This document shows, one piece after another, positions 13,698 through 20,508 of a DNA stretch of 20,508 nucleotides (the stretch's first letter is position 1; each line of letters starts with the position of its first letter). The notes beneath the pieces are model-generated. The model ran no database searches. It saw only the letters and a program-made list of their open reading frames with translations, and had not been told where the DNA came from. The position numbers were made by a program, and so were the translations under genes. This DNA is from DATJZG01 sp035499295. Its GTDB lineage: Bacteria; Myxococcota; Myxococcia; Myxococcales; Anaeromyxobacteraceae. The stretch is from assembly GCA_035499295.1 (NCBI GenBank), contig DATJZG010000038.1, positions 1-20,508 of the forward strand. Reading direction: 5' to 3'.

Positions 13698-13928
13698 CTC
13701 CAAGCCGGCGCGCCGATCGCCAGCCCGACGAGGGATCCCGGCAGCCCCCGCGAGAGGGAGAAAGTTCGGCTCGACGCGCTCGCGCCTCTCGCGGCGGGCT
13801 GCGGACCGGGTCGTCGCCGGTGCCGGCCCCGGGCCCCGGGCCTCGCCCCCGATCAGGGTAAGTGTGACACCCGACCGCCGGCAAGGCGCGGGCGCGCTCA
13901 TTTCGTGCAATAACTCACAGTGTCGGCT

Positions 13929-13957
13929 TTCCCACTTCCGCTCCCGGGCGGTATCCT
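13929..13957 (+). promoter_or_regulatory. candidate sigma-70 promoter for the PilZ gene
   Basis: TTCCCA (13929-13934) and TATCCT (13952-13957) are 17 bases apart, each 4 of 6 to consensus. The -10 sequence is identical to that proposed for the GMC gene. A start near 13964 would serve an ATG at 13982 or 14039. Confidence 0.35.
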
Positions 13958-14038
13958 TTTCGGGCAATCGCGGGCGAATCGATGCACCCACCAGCCACCC
14001 CCCTCGCCGCCCGCCCGACGTTGCCGGCCAGGATCGAT

Positions 14039-14380
14039 ATGCGCAGGGTCTCGACCCGGACCAACCGCGCCGGCTTCCGACGGGTGATGGCGCCCATCTA
14101 CCACCGCCCCATCACCTGGTTCGCCCTCGGCATGCTGCGGCGCTCGGCGGACGGGTCGCTCGGCGGTTTCCGCGCCTACTCGGACGAGAAGCAGAAGGAG
14201 GGGAGGCTGCTCGAGGTCGAGGTGTTCCTGCCGGAGGGCGCGAGCGTCACCGTGGTCGCCCAGGTGGCCTGGGTCGAGCCGCTGCCCGAGGGGTCGGTCG
14301 CGCGCTTCGACGTCGGGCTCGAGTACGTGAAGGCGAGCCCGGGCGACCTGGAGCGGATCGGCACGGTCCTCGAGGCCTGA
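14039..14380 (+). CDS. PilZ-like domain protein
   Basis: 113 residues from the ATG at 14039, which has AGGA five bases upstream; an in-frame ATG at 13982 adds 19 Pro/Ala-rich residues without a ribosome site. The core D-G-S-L-G-G fits the D-x-S-x-x-G motif of PilZ domains, followed by beta strands LLEVEVFLP, VAQVAWVEP and a final DVGLEYV, the usual PilZ barrel order. The N-terminal stretch has several arginines (RRVSTRTNRAGFRR), but I cannot place a clean R-x-x-x-R switch next to the barrel. PilZ domains with both motifs bind cyclic-di-GMP and control motility or polysaccharide export; here binding is uncertain. It converges with metF, with only 3 bp between stop codons. Confidence 0.72.
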   Translation: MRRVSTRTNRAGFRRVMAPIYHRPITWFALGMLRRSADGSLGGFRAYSDEKQKEGRLLEVEVFLPEGASVTVVAQVAWVEPLPEGSVARFDVGLEYVKASPGDLERIGTVLEA

Positions 14381-14383
14381 GCG

Positions 14384-15292
14384 CTAGCGAGCGTCGCGCC
14401 ACGGCTCGCTCGCCCGCAGCGCGGCCAGGATGGCCCGCGAGCTCGGGGAGCGGTTGAGCGTGTAGAAGTGCACCCCCGGGGCGCCGCGCCGCAAGAGGTC
14501 CGCGCACTGGAGGCTCGCGTACGCCACCCCGAGCTGCAGCGACGCCTCCGGATCGCCGCGCCGGACCTCCATCGCGGCGCGGAGGAGGGGCGGGATGCGG
14601 GCGCCGCACATGGCCGTGAACCTCTCGATCTGGTCGACGGCGGTGAGCGGCATGATGCCGGCCAGGACCGGTACCTCGATGCCGGCCGCGCGGGCGCGCT
14701 CGACGAAGCGGAAGTAGTGGGCGTTCTCGAAGAAGAGCTGGGTGACGAGGAAGTCGGTGCCGGCGCTCACCTTCGTCTTCAGATGGTGGAGGTCCTGCGC
14801 CAGGTCGGGAGTCTCCACGTGGCCTTCGGGATAGGCGGCTCCGCCGACACAGAACCTCCAGCGCTCCGGCCGGGATCGAACGAAGGCCACGAGCTCGCTC
14901 GCGTACCGAAAGCCTTCGGGGTGGGGAACGAAGGCCCGCTCGCCCCGGGGGGGGTCGCCGCGCAGCGCCAGCAGGTTCTGGATCCCCGCATCGGCCACCT
15001 CGTCGAGGACGTGGCCGATGTCCTCCTGGCTGGAGCCGACGCAGGTGATGTGCGCCACCGCCTCGACCTCCACGTCTCGCTTCAGGCGCTTCACCAGCTC
15101 GACGGTGCGCGCTCGCGTGCTTCCGCCGGCGCCGTAGGTCACCGAGACGAAGGCGGGCCCGAGCGGCCGCAGCGCCTCCACCGTCTGGAAGAGCTGCCTC
15201 TCGCCCTCCTCGTTCTTCGGCGGGAAGAATTCGAATGAGAACACCGGCTCGCCGCGCTCCCGGGCGAACCGGAGGATGTCGGTGACTCTCAC
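14384..15292 (-). CDS. metF: 5,10-methylenetetrahydrofolate reductase
   Basis: Reduces 5,10-methylene-THF to 5-methyl-THF, the methyl donor for methionine synthesis; a flavin enzyme of the cytosol. The FSFEFFPPK signature at the N-terminus carries the catalytic Glu (Glu21 from my start), followed by VSVTYGAGG, HITCVG, LLALRGDPP and DFLVTQLFF, all characteristic of MetF, and a C-terminal GVHFYTLNRS. I chose the GTG at 15292 (302 residues) because it puts the signature at the normal distance from the start and gives the normal length. An ATG at 15370 would add 26 Arg/Pro-rich residues and run into the greB upstream region. It diverges from greB (about 90 bp between starts). No methionine-pathway partner lies nearby and no riboswitch is evident upstream. 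Confidence 0.95.
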   Translation of the reverse strand: MRVTDILRFARERGEPVFSFEFFPPKNEEGERQLFQTVEALRPLGPAFVSVTYGAGGSTRARTVELVKRLKRDVEVEAVAHITCVGSSQEDIGHVLDEVADAGIQNLLALRGDPPRGERAFVPHPEGFRYASELVAFVRSRPERWRFCVGGAAYPEGHVETPDLAQDLHHLKTKVSAGTDFLVTQLFFENAHYFRFVERARAAGIEVPVLAGIMPLTAVDQIERFTAMCGARIPPLLRAAMEVRRGDPEASLQLGVAYASLQCADLLRRGAPGVHFYTLNRSPSSRAILAALRASEPWRDAR

Positions 15293-15344
15293 CGGGGCGA
15301 GAGTAGCCGCCAATGCCTCAGGGCGCCAGATCCTCGGGCGGACG

Positions 15345-15373
15345 TTGACAGGCGGCGGCCGCCCGGCCATGAC
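15345..15373 (+). promoter_or_regulatory. candidate promoter for greB
   Basis: A perfect TTGACA (15345-15350) stands 17 bases before CATGAC (15368-15373), a weak -10 (3 of 6). Transcription from it would begin only a few bases before the greB ATG at 15385, so the leader would be very short. The strong -35 may be coincidental. Confidence 0.3.
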
Positions 15374-15384
15374 TCGGGCTCCGG

Positions 15385-15897
15385 ATGAGCCGAGCCAAGC
15401 CCACGCCCCCGGCGAAGCCCCCCCGCTACATCACTCCCGAGGGATTTCGCCGGGTGGCGGAGGAACACACTCGCATCTGGTCGGAGCTCCGCCCTCGTGT
15501 GGTCGCCGAGGTCGAGGCGGCGGCGGCGCTCGGCGACCGCAGCGAGAACGCCGAGTACATCTACGGCAAGAAGAAGCTGCGCGAGCTCGACCGCCGCCTG
15601 CGCGAGCTCGCCGAGCGCATGGACTCGCTCACCGTGATCGAGCCCCGTCCCCACCCTTCTGGCCGCGCCTACTTCGGGGCCTGGGTCACAGTCGAGGGCG
15701 AGGACGGCGTGGAGCGCTCGTACCGGCTCGTCGGCCCCGACGAGTTCGACGCCGCCGCCGGCCTCATCAGCGTCGAGGCGCCGCTCGGCCGCGCCCTGCT
15801 CGGCAAGCGGGACGGAGACGTGGTGGTGGTGCTCCGGCCGGCCGGGCCGCTCGAGCTCACGGTCCTCGACGTGCGCTGGACCCGTCCGGAGCAATAG
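15385..15897 (+). CDS. greB: transcription elongation factor GreB
   Basis: 170 residues. Gre factors enter the RNA polymerase secondary channel and stimulate cleavage of backtracked RNA. The N-terminal coiled coil (about residues 17-88) carries the acidic loop GDRSENAEY (50-58) at its tip, with the Asp and Glu that hold the catalytic metal, followed by IYGKKKLRELDRRL, the GreB-type version. The C-terminal FKBP-like domain follows, with FGAWVTVE, YRLVGPDE, ISVEAPLGRALLGK and GD-x-V. The PRYITPEGFRR beginning after a Pro/Lys-rich leader favours GreB over GreA. The next gene starts 1 bp after the stop codon, so they are co-transcribed. It diverges from metF. Confidence 0.93.
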   Translation: MSRAKPTPPAKPPRYITPEGFRRVAEEHTRIWSELRPRVVAEVEAAAALGDRSENAEYIYGKKKLRELDRRLRELAERMDSLTVIEPRPHPSGRAYFGAWVTVEGEDGVERSYRLVGPDEFDAAAGLISVEAPLGRALLGKRDGDVVVVLRPAGPLELTVLDVRWTRPEQ

Positions 15898-15898
15898 C

Positions 15899-16414
15899 GT
15901 GGGACCGACGGCCGACCGCGGCGAGCAGCGGGCGATGGTGGAGCGCTTCGCCCGGGAGCGTCCCGAGGCCCTCCTCTACGACGCGCAGTCGCCGGCCCTC
16001 CTCGACGTGTTCTCCGGCAAGGCGCTTCCCCTCGACTGGACGCGCGTGGAGCGGGTCGCGGAGGGGAGGAACTCGGAGACCGGCGCCCCCTACCTCTCCC
16101 TCCTCCTCGAGAACGAGCGCCAGGTCCTGCTGGCCGACGTGGGCATCGCCTTCGCGCCGGACACGGCGGCCACGGGCCCCCTTCCCGGGCTTCCTCCGGT
16201 GGTGTGCTTCCGGGACTTCGCCGCCACCGAGGGGCGGCTCACTCACTACCTCCTCGACCATCCGGACGACCCGCCGACCCGATCCCACCTCGACCTGTTC
16301 TTCTTTCTCCTCGCCGTCCTCGACGGGGCGAGGGCGGTGGGCTTCGAGGTCTCAAGAGAGGAGCGGAGGCTCGAGGGGCTGCTCGGGGAGATCGAGGCCC
16401 GGCGCGGCGCTTGA
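15899..16414 (+). CDS. conserved-looking hypothetical protein downstream of greB
   Basis: 171 residues from a GTG one base after the greB stop; I do not recognise the family. GC3 is high throughout, and the tight link to greB supports a real gene. The sequence has a middle part with beta-type strands (YLSLLLENERQVLLADVGIAF), then a helical C-terminal half (LDLFFFLLAVLDGARAVGFEV) followed by a charged helix. There is no signal peptide or clear membrane helix, and no cysteine motif or nucleotide loop. Because of translational reinitiation from greB it may be made in fixed ratio to it; a role in transcription is only a guess. It converges with engB, whose stop is 9 bp away. Confidence 0.75.
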   Translation: MGPTADRGEQRAMVERFARERPEALLYDAQSPALLDVFSGKALPLDWTRVERVAEGRNSETGAPYLSLLLENERQVLLADVGIAFAPDTAATGPLPGLPPVVCFRDFAATEGRLTHYLLDHPDDPPTRSHLDLFFFLLAVLDGARAVGFEVSREERRLEGLLGEIEARRGA

Positions 16415-16423
16415 CGGCCTTCG

Positions 16424-17053
16424 TCAGGCCCCGGCGGGCAGCCGGGCCAGCTCGAGGATCCGGGCCCAGAGGGCGTCTGATCCGGTCCCCTCGACCGCCG
16501 AGAAGGTCACCGCCTCGCCCCGGGGAAGCCCGAGCTCGCTCTCGGTAGCGCGCGCCGCCGGCAGCCGCTTGCTGCGCGGGAGCTTGTCCATCTTGGTGAT
16601 CGCCACCACCACCGGACGCCCGCCGGCTCGCAGGAAGGCGAGCGCGTCTACGTCCGACGGCTGGGGCGGGTGGCGCCCGTCCACGATCAGCACCACCGCC
16701 CGGAGGGGCTCGCGCTCGCGCAGATAGCTCTCGATCATCCCCGCCCAGCGGTCTCGCTCCGCCTTCGACACCTTCGCGTACCCGTAGCCGGGGAGGTCGG
16801 CGAAGGTGAGGCGCACCACCTTCTCTGCCCCGGAGGCCTGCACCTCGAGCGCGAAGAACTGGAGCGCGCGGGTGCGCCCGGGGGTGGCCGACACGCGGGC
16901 GAGACCGGGCTTGCGGGCGAGCGCGTTCAGCATCGACGACTTGCCGACGTTGCTCCGCCCCACGAAGGCGAACTCCGCAAGCGCCAGTGCCGGCCACTCG
17001 TCCCGCCGGGTGGCGGTGCGGAGGAACGACGCCGAAAGGACGCGTAAGGCCAT
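16424..17053 (-). CDS. engB: ribosome biogenesis GTP-binding protein EngB (YihA/YsxC)
   Basis: 209 residues from an ATG at 17053. TRAFAC-class GTPase needed for large ribosomal subunit assembly. G1 GRSNVGKS is at residues 32-39, G3 DLPGYG at 86-91, G4 TKMD at 153-156 and G5 FSAVEG at 184-189. Between G1 and G3 is the G2 region with the TPGRT switch (57-61), diagnostic of EngB. Length is normal. The ribosome site is weak. It lies 58 bp downstream of a tetraheme cytochrome gene on the same strand, so read-through from that gene is possible, although the functions are unrelated. Confidence 0.95.
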   Translation of the reverse strand: MALRVLSASFLRTATRRDEWPALALAEFAFVGRSNVGKSSMLNALARKPGLARVSATPGRTRALQFFALEVQASGAEKVVRLTFADLPGYGYAKVSKAERDRWAGMIESYLREREPLRAVVLIVDGRHPPQPSDVDALAFLRAGGRPVVVAITKMDKLPRSKRLPAARATESELGLPRGEAVTFSAVEGTGSDALWARILELARLPAGA

Positions 17054-17111
17054 GTCGCTAAGGTTTCCCGCCTCGGCGGCGCCGCCTGGAACCCATCGGT
17101 CTCTGCCCTCC

Positions 17112-17597
17112 CTAACGGGACCGCGGCTCGGCCGGGCGCGGGGTCTCCGGCGCGGGCCTGCGGGCCGTGCGCGCCGCCCGGTCCCCACCGTGCTCGATGA
17201 GCTGCAGCCGCCGGGCGTACTCGAAGCGCTCCAGCGCCGGGGTCGACTCGTTGTGACAGCGCAGACAGGTGCGCTCGCCCGGGTCCACGAGCCCCACCAG
17301 CCTCGCCAGCTCCCGGTCGCGCATCACGTAGCTCGCCGCGTAGAACTGCCCCGGCCCGTGGCACGCCTCGCAGGAGATCCCGGAGATCCCCCTCTCGGCA
17401 TCGGGGGAGTGGCAGGAGACGCAACGAGGATCGGTGCGGTTCTTCGCCGGCAACGCCTCGAACGCCCGCGCATGGGCCGTCTCCCGCCACGACTCGTACG
17501 CGATGGGGTGGCACGCCTTGCACGTCTCCGGGCCCACCAGTCCCTGCGAGAGGGTGATCGCCGGAGCGAGGAGCGCGAGCAGGCAAAGGGAGCGCAT
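17112..17597 (-). CDS. exported tetraheme c-type cytochrome
   Basis: 161 residues. A signal peptide (MRSLCLLALLAPAITLSQG) is followed by four heme-binding CxxCH motifs: Cys26-His30, Cys59-His63, Cys76-His80 and Cys111-His115. Spacing and the CEACHGPG motif resemble the cytochrome c554/c-prime family of periplasmic electron carriers. Other histidines in the same region (TAHARAF) could be distal ligands. The C-terminal 40 residues are Arg/Pro-rich and lack motifs. I chose the ATG at 17597; an in-frame ATG at 17624 would overlap the divergent start codon and spoil the signal peptide. The role is periplasmic electron transfer, probably anaerobic respiration in an Anaeromyxobacter-like host (inference). 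No oxidoreductase partner is adjacent. Confidence 0.88.
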   Translation of the reverse strand: MRSLCLLALLAPAITLSQGLVGPETCKACHPIAYESWRETAHARAFEALPAKNRTDPRCVSCHSPDAERGISGISCEACHGPGQFYAASYVMRDRELARLVGLVDPGERTCLRCHNESTPALERFEYARRLQLIEHGGDRAARTARRPAPETPRPAEPRSR

Positions 17598-17610
17598 GGC
17601 GGCGGCGAGG

Positions 17611-17617
17611 GTATAAT
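17611..17617 (+). promoter_or_regulatory. TATAAT between divergent starts; possible near-leaderless promoter
   Basis: A perfect TATAAT (17612-17617) lies five bases before the ATG at 17623. Transcription beginning 6-7 bases after it would start at or next to that ATG. The reverse strand reads ATTATACC, which could serve as -10 for the cytochrome gene 14 bases on. No good -35 box is visible for either direction. GAGGG at 17607-17611 could instead be a ribosome site with long spacing, in which case the promoter lies further upstream. Confidence 0.4.
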
Positions 17618-17622
17618 GCGCC

Positions 17623-18144
17623 ATGATCTCGCGCCAGCTGGCAAACGCCCTCCTCCTCGCGGCCTTGGCCCTCCCGGGCCCGGCGCTCGGCCGCTCCTGG
17701 CAGGGCGTCACCCCGGGCGTCACCACCCAGGCGGAGGTGGTCGCCCGATTCGGCGAGCCGTCGACGAAGGGCAAGCTCGAGGGGAAGACCGCCCTCGTCT
17801 ACAAGGGGGACCAGGCGATCAGCGGCACCCGCCAGGCCCAGTTCTTCCTGGGCGAGGACGGCGTGGTCACCGAGATCAACGTCTTTCCGGCCACCCAGCT
17901 CGACAAGGACTCGGTGGCGGGCACCTACGGCAAGGACCCCCAGAAGACCTTCACCGACGACTTCCGGCCGGTGTGGATCTACCGCCCCATCGGCGTCATG
18001 GTGTTCTTCGGGAAGGAGGGCCAGGTCGAGGCCATCCGCTTCAGGGCCTCGGAGCGCTCGGGCGAGGCCGGAGCGCCGCTCCCCGCCAAGGCCCAGCCCC
18101 CGCGGGCCGCGGCCGCCCCGCCGGCCCCGCGGCCTGGGGAGTAG
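17623..18144 (+). CDS. exported protein with BamE/SmpA-like fold, uncharacterised
   Basis: 173 residues. A short signal peptide (MISRQLANALLLAALALPGPALG, cut near residue 23) is followed by VTPGVTTQAEVVARFGEPS, the helix-turn that opens BamE/SmpA-type domains, and then strands LVYKGD, AQFFLGEDGVVTEINVF and VMVFFGKEG that fit the same small alpha/beta fold. The last 30 residues are Ala/Pro-rich, probably disordered. There is no lipobox Cys, unlike true BamE lipoproteins, so it is a soluble periplasmic relative rather than the BAM subunit. The start codon is 25 bp from the divergent cytochrome start. coaE follows 16 bp downstream on the same strand. Function unknown. Confidence 0.78.
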   Translation: MISRQLANALLLAALALPGPALGRSWQGVTPGVTTQAEVVARFGEPSTKGKLEGKTALVYKGDQAISGTRQAQFFLGEDGVVTEINVFPATQLDKDSVAGTYGKDPQKTFTDDFRPVWIYRPIGVMVFFGKEGQVEAIRFRASERSGEAGAPLPAKAQPPRAAAAPPAPRPGE

Positions 18145-18160
18145 GCGTCGCACCCCCGGC

Positions 18161-18796
18161 ATGCGCCTCGTTGGGCTCACCGGTGGAATCGCCAGCGGGA
18201 AGAGCTCGTTCGCGAACGCGCTTCGCCGCCTGGGGGCGCCTGTCATCGACGCCGACGAGCTCGCCCGCCGCGCCGTGCTGGCGGGAACCCCCGCCCTAGA
18301 GGAGGTCCGGAGCGCCTTCGGCGACGGCGTACTCGGCCCCTCCGGGGAACTCGACCGCAAACGCATGGCCGCGCTCGTGTTTGCCGACCCCGAGGCGCGG
18401 CGCAAGCTCGAGGCCATCGTCCACCCGGCGGTGCGCCGTGCCGTCGCCGTGGAAACGGCCCGCCTCGCCGCGCTGGGTCACGCCCTCTCCTTCTACGACG
18501 TCCCGCTCCTCTTCGAGACCGGCCTCGACCGGGCGGTGGACCTGGTGGTGGTGGTGTACGCCCCGCGCGAGACCCAGAAGCGGCGCCTGGTCGCGCGGGA
18601 CGGGATCTCCGATGCCGAGGCGGAGGCCCGCCTCGCCGCTCAGATGCCTATCGAGGAGAAGGCCCGCCTCGCCGACGTGGTGGTGGAGAACGACGGCGAC
18701 CTGGCGAGCCTGGCCTTGAAGGCGGCCCCGCTCCTGGCGGCCCTCCGTTCGGGCCTGTCGCGCAGGCTTCCCAATGCCCCCGCGGCGCGCTATTGA
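18161..18796 (+). CDS. coaE: dephospho-CoA kinase
   Basis: Phosphorylates the ribose 3'-hydroxyl of dephospho-CoA, the last step of coenzyme A synthesis. 211 residues with the P-loop GGIASGKS (8-15), VIDADELAR (the catalytic Asp and CoA-site residues), the VHPAVRR motif and the VPLLFETGL lid, all typical of CoaE. The C-terminus is 10-15 residues longer than usual and basic. It sits in a plus-strand run with 16 bp before it and 6 bp to the next start, so it is likely in an operon with the SDR and MaoC-type genes. That is sensible if those act on CoA thioesters. Confidence 0.95.
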   Translation: MRLVGLTGGIASGKSSFANALRRLGAPVIDADELARRAVLAGTPALEEVRSAFGDGVLGPSGELDRKRMAALVFADPEARRKLEAIVHPAVRRAVAVETARLAALGHALSFYDVPLLFETGLDRAVDLVVVVYAPRETQKRRLVARDGISDAEAEARLAAQMPIEEKARLADVVVENDGDLASLALKAAPLLAALRSGLSRRLPNAPAARY

Positions 18797-18802
18797 CCAA
18801 GT

Positions 18803-19948
18803 GTGGGGGCGGAGCGCCCAGGCACCATTCTCGTCACCGGCTACCCCGGCTTCATCGGGCGCCGGCTCGTGCAGGGACTGCTGCGCGGCGACCGGGCGGA
18901 CCGGCTGGTGCTCCTCGTCGAGGCGCATGCCGCCGACCAGGCCCGCCGGGAGCTCGCCTCCCTCGAAGCGCGCAACGCCGAGGTCTGGGAGGGCGACGTG
19001 GTGCGCATGCACCTCGGCCTCTCGGGAGCGGAGTTCAAGTCCCTGGTGCTTGACGCCACCGAGATCTGGCACCTGGCGGCGCTGAGCCACCTCGACGCGG
19101 AGCCGGCGGCCATCCGCCGCGTCAACGTGGAAGGCACTCGTGGCGTGCTCGAGCTCGCGCGCGCCTCGCGCCGGCTGCGGCGCCTCAACCACTTCTCTAC
19201 CGCCTTCGTCTCCGGGGACCGCCAGGGGGTGATTCTCGAGGAGGAGCTGGAGATGGGGCAGCGCTTCCACAACCCTTACGAGGCGAGCAAGGCCCGGGCG
19301 GAGGCGCTGGTACGGCGCGCGATGGGGGACGTGCCCGCCACCGTCTACCGGCCGAGCATCGTGGTGGGCGACTCGCGCACCGGCGAGATCGACCGCTTCG
19401 AGGGCCCCTACTACCTCGCCATCCTGCTCGTCACCTCGCCCCTCGCCGTCCCGCTGCCCCTGCCCGGGGATGGCGTGGCTCCGCTCAACGTCGTCCCCGT
19501 CGACTACGTGGTGGCCGCCGCGCTCGCCATCGGCCGGAACCCCGACGCCGTGGGGAAGACGGTCCACCTGGTCGATCCGGCCCCGTTCTCGGCGCGGCGC
19601 GTCTACGAGATTATCGCGGCGCGCGCCAACAAGCGGCTCCCGCCGGTCTCGCTCCCCCACCGGCTGGTGGAGGCGGTGCTCGGGCTCCCGCTCCTCGAGC
19701 GCTTCTCGCGGCAACAGCGAGCGGCCATCGAGTCGGTGAACCACCTGGCCTTCTACAACCCCATGAACCTCCTGCGGCTGCTGGAGGGCACCGGGGTGCG
19801 CTGCCCGCCCATCACCGCCTACCTCGACCGGCTCATCGCCTTCGTGAGGCGCGAGCTGGAAAAGCGGCGCCAGATCGAGGCCGACGCGGCCACCGAGGAC
19901 CCGCTCGACCCGCGGGAGAGCGAAGCGCCGAAGGCGGAGGCCAAATGA
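18803..19948 (+). CDS. SDR family oxidoreductase, thioester-reductase/fatty acyl reductase-like
   Basis: 381 residues from a GTG at 18803, 6 bp after the coaE stop. The NAD(P) loop TGYPGFIG is at residues 12-19, the catalytic triad region has FSTAFVSG (131-138), and Y-x3-K is Tyr159 and Lys163 in YEASK. The pattern IWHLAALSHLD, RRVNVEGTR and VYRPSIVVGDSRTGE matches the NAD_binding_4/thioester-reductase branch, whose members reduce acyl-CoA or acyl-ACP to aldehyde or alcohol. The 50-residue C-terminal part is helical and charged. Its stop overlaps the start of the MaoC gene by 4 bp (ATGA). An isomerase or dehydratase SDR remains possible, so the substrate is unproven. Confidence 0.85.
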   Translation: MGAERPGTILVTGYPGFIGRRLVQGLLRGDRADRLVLLVEAHAADQARRELASLEARNAEVWEGDVVRMHLGLSGAEFKSLVLDATEIWHLAALSHLDAEPAAIRRVNVEGTRGVLELARASRRLRRLNHFSTAFVSGDRQGVILEEELEMGQRFHNPYEASKARAEALVRRAMGDVPATVYRPSIVVGDSRTGEIDRFEGPYYLAILLVTSPLAVPLPLPGDGVAPLNVVPVDYVVAAALAIGRNPDAVGKTVHLVDPAPFSARRVYEIIAARANKRLPPVSLPHRLVEAVLGLPLLERFSRQQRAAIESVNHLAFYNPMNLLRLLEGTGVRCPPITAYLDRLIAFVRRELEKRRQIEADAATEDPLDPRESEAPKAEAK

Positions 19949-20349
19949 AGAGGCTCGCGGATTTCCGGGTGGGGGACACCTTCGAGCTCACACGCTCGGC
20001 CGACCGCTACCGCCCCATCTACTACGCGGCAGTCTCCGGCGACTTCAACCCCATCCACATCGATCGCGAGGTGGCGCAGCTCGCCGGCCTCCCCGACACC
20101 ATCCTGCAGGGCATGTGCACGATGGCCTGGCTCGCCGACGCCTGCACCTCCTACTTCGGGGACCCAGGGCGGTTCCGCCGGCTCCGGGTGCGCTTCTCCC
20201 GGCCGGTGGTCTCCGGCGACACCGTCACCTTCCGCGGCCGCTGCACCTCGGTGGAAGGAGGACGGGTGCGGGTCGAGGTGGAGGCCTCTAACCAGCGCGG
20301 AGAGGAAGTCCTGAAGGGCGCCGCCGCCGAGGCGTCCTTCGAGGAGTAG
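19945..20349 (+). CDS. MaoC-like (R)-specific enoyl hydratase/dehydratase
   Basis: 134 residues with a single hot-dog fold. SGDFNPIHID (31-40) followed by VA carries the hydratase-2 catalytic Asp33 and His38, and LQGMCTMAWL is the second family block. Such proteins hydrate trans-2-enoyl-CoA/ACP or dehydrate 3-hydroxyacyl thioesters, as in HadB of the mycobacterial FAS-II complex or PhaJ. The ATG at 19945 overlaps the SDR stop (ATGA). A FAS1-like dehydratase gene starts 2 bp after its stop, so the two may form a heterodimer like HadAB or HadBC. Cytosolic, no signal. Confidence 0.92.
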   Translation: MKRLADFRVGDTFELTRSADRYRPIYYAAVSGDFNPIHIDREVAQLAGLPDTILQGMCTMAWLADACTSYFGDPGRFRRLRVRFSRPVVSGDTVTFRGRCTSVEGGRVRVEVEASNQRGEEVLKGAAAEASFEE

Positions 20350-20351
20350 CC

Positions 20352-20508
20352 ATGGCCATCGACCCCCGCCACGTCGGCCGCCGCTACGGCCCCTACCGCC
20401 ACCAGGTGTGCGCGGAGCGCGTCCGCGACTTCGCCACCGTCGTGGCCGGCGGCGCCCCCGGCCCCTACGGGGCCGCCTCCGGGGCGCCACACCCAAGGTC
20501 GGCGGCCG
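20352..20508 (+). CDS. FAS1-like/MaoC N-terminal dehydratase domain protein, cut by right edge
   Basis: 52 codons are visible from an ATG 2 bp after the MaoC stop; the gene runs off the window. The beginning, IDPRHVGRRYGPYRHQVCAE followed by RVRDFATVVAG, fits the start of the MaoC_dehydrat_N (FAS1-like, HadA/HadC-type) domain: a VGR-x-Y-x-PY strand, a V-x-x-E turn and a helix with R-x-FA. This half usually lacks the catalytic Asp/His and pairs with a catalytic partner such as the gene just upstream. The partial length limits confidence. Confidence 0.7.
   Translation, partial: MAIDPRHVGRRYGPYRHQVCAERVRDFATVVAGGAPGPYGAASGAPHPRSAA

Larger units (their letters stand above)
13614..14038. other. 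425-bp non-coding gap between divergent DUF3761 and PilZ genes
   Basis: No convincing gene on either strand. It holds a long dyad at 13672-13697 and a candidate promoter toward the PilZ gene at 13929-13957. The ATG at 13982 would start 19 codons before my chosen PilZ start, so the gap may be 57 bp shorter. Confidence 0.5.

Overview
The window is very GC-rich, with strong GC3 bias in nearly every convincing gene. It holds single-copy housekeeping genes (metF, greB, engB, coaE) mixed with lipid-type metabolic genes, a CxxCH multiheme cytochrome, stand-alone receiver domains, a PilZ protein and DUF4833/DUF3761 proteins. This mix fits a deltaproteobacterium, most likely Myxococcota near Anaeromyxobacter. 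The taxonomic placement is inference. I see no rRNA, tRNA, transposase, integrase or CRISPR array.

Left part (1-6510): a minus-strand pair encodes a GH3-family acyl-adenylating protein and a eukaryote-like myo-inositol-1-phosphate synthase (cut by the left edge), with start and stop codons overlapping by 4 bp. They diverge from a GMC alcohol oxidoreductase across a 221-bp intergenic region rich in repeats and dyads. That region includes a 7-bp inverted repeat around the -35 box of a plausible promoter. An aldehyde dehydrogenase converges on the GMC gene. The four genes could form an alcohol-to-aldehyde-to-acid module plus acid activation and inositol supply, but no substrate is shown by the sequence.

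Middle (6628-14380): an exported DUF4833 protein diverges from a two-gene operon of a radical SAM enzyme with extra C-terminal cysteines and a ChrR-like flavin reductase. Next comes an extended SDR reductase/epimerase. The accessory part follows: a truncated-looking GspE N-terminal (MshEN-like) protein, two tandem stand-alone receivers with a short alpha-4 region, a small four-cysteine protein, a putative lipoprotein, and an exported protein with three near-identical DUF3761 repeats plus a diverged fourth. A PilZ-like protein closes this part. Several dyads and candidate promoters lie between these genes.

Right part (14384-20508): metF (-) diverges from greB (+), which is followed 1 bp later by an unrecognised gene. 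engB and an exported tetraheme cytochrome c are on the minus strand. The cytochrome start lies only 25 bp from a divergent exported BamE-like protein gene, with a TATAAT between them. That gene leads into coaE, a thioester-reductase-like SDR, a MaoC-like hydratase and the start of a FAS1-like dehydratase. This is a tight plus-strand run that suggests CoA/ACP-thioester chemistry. The right edge cuts the last gene.
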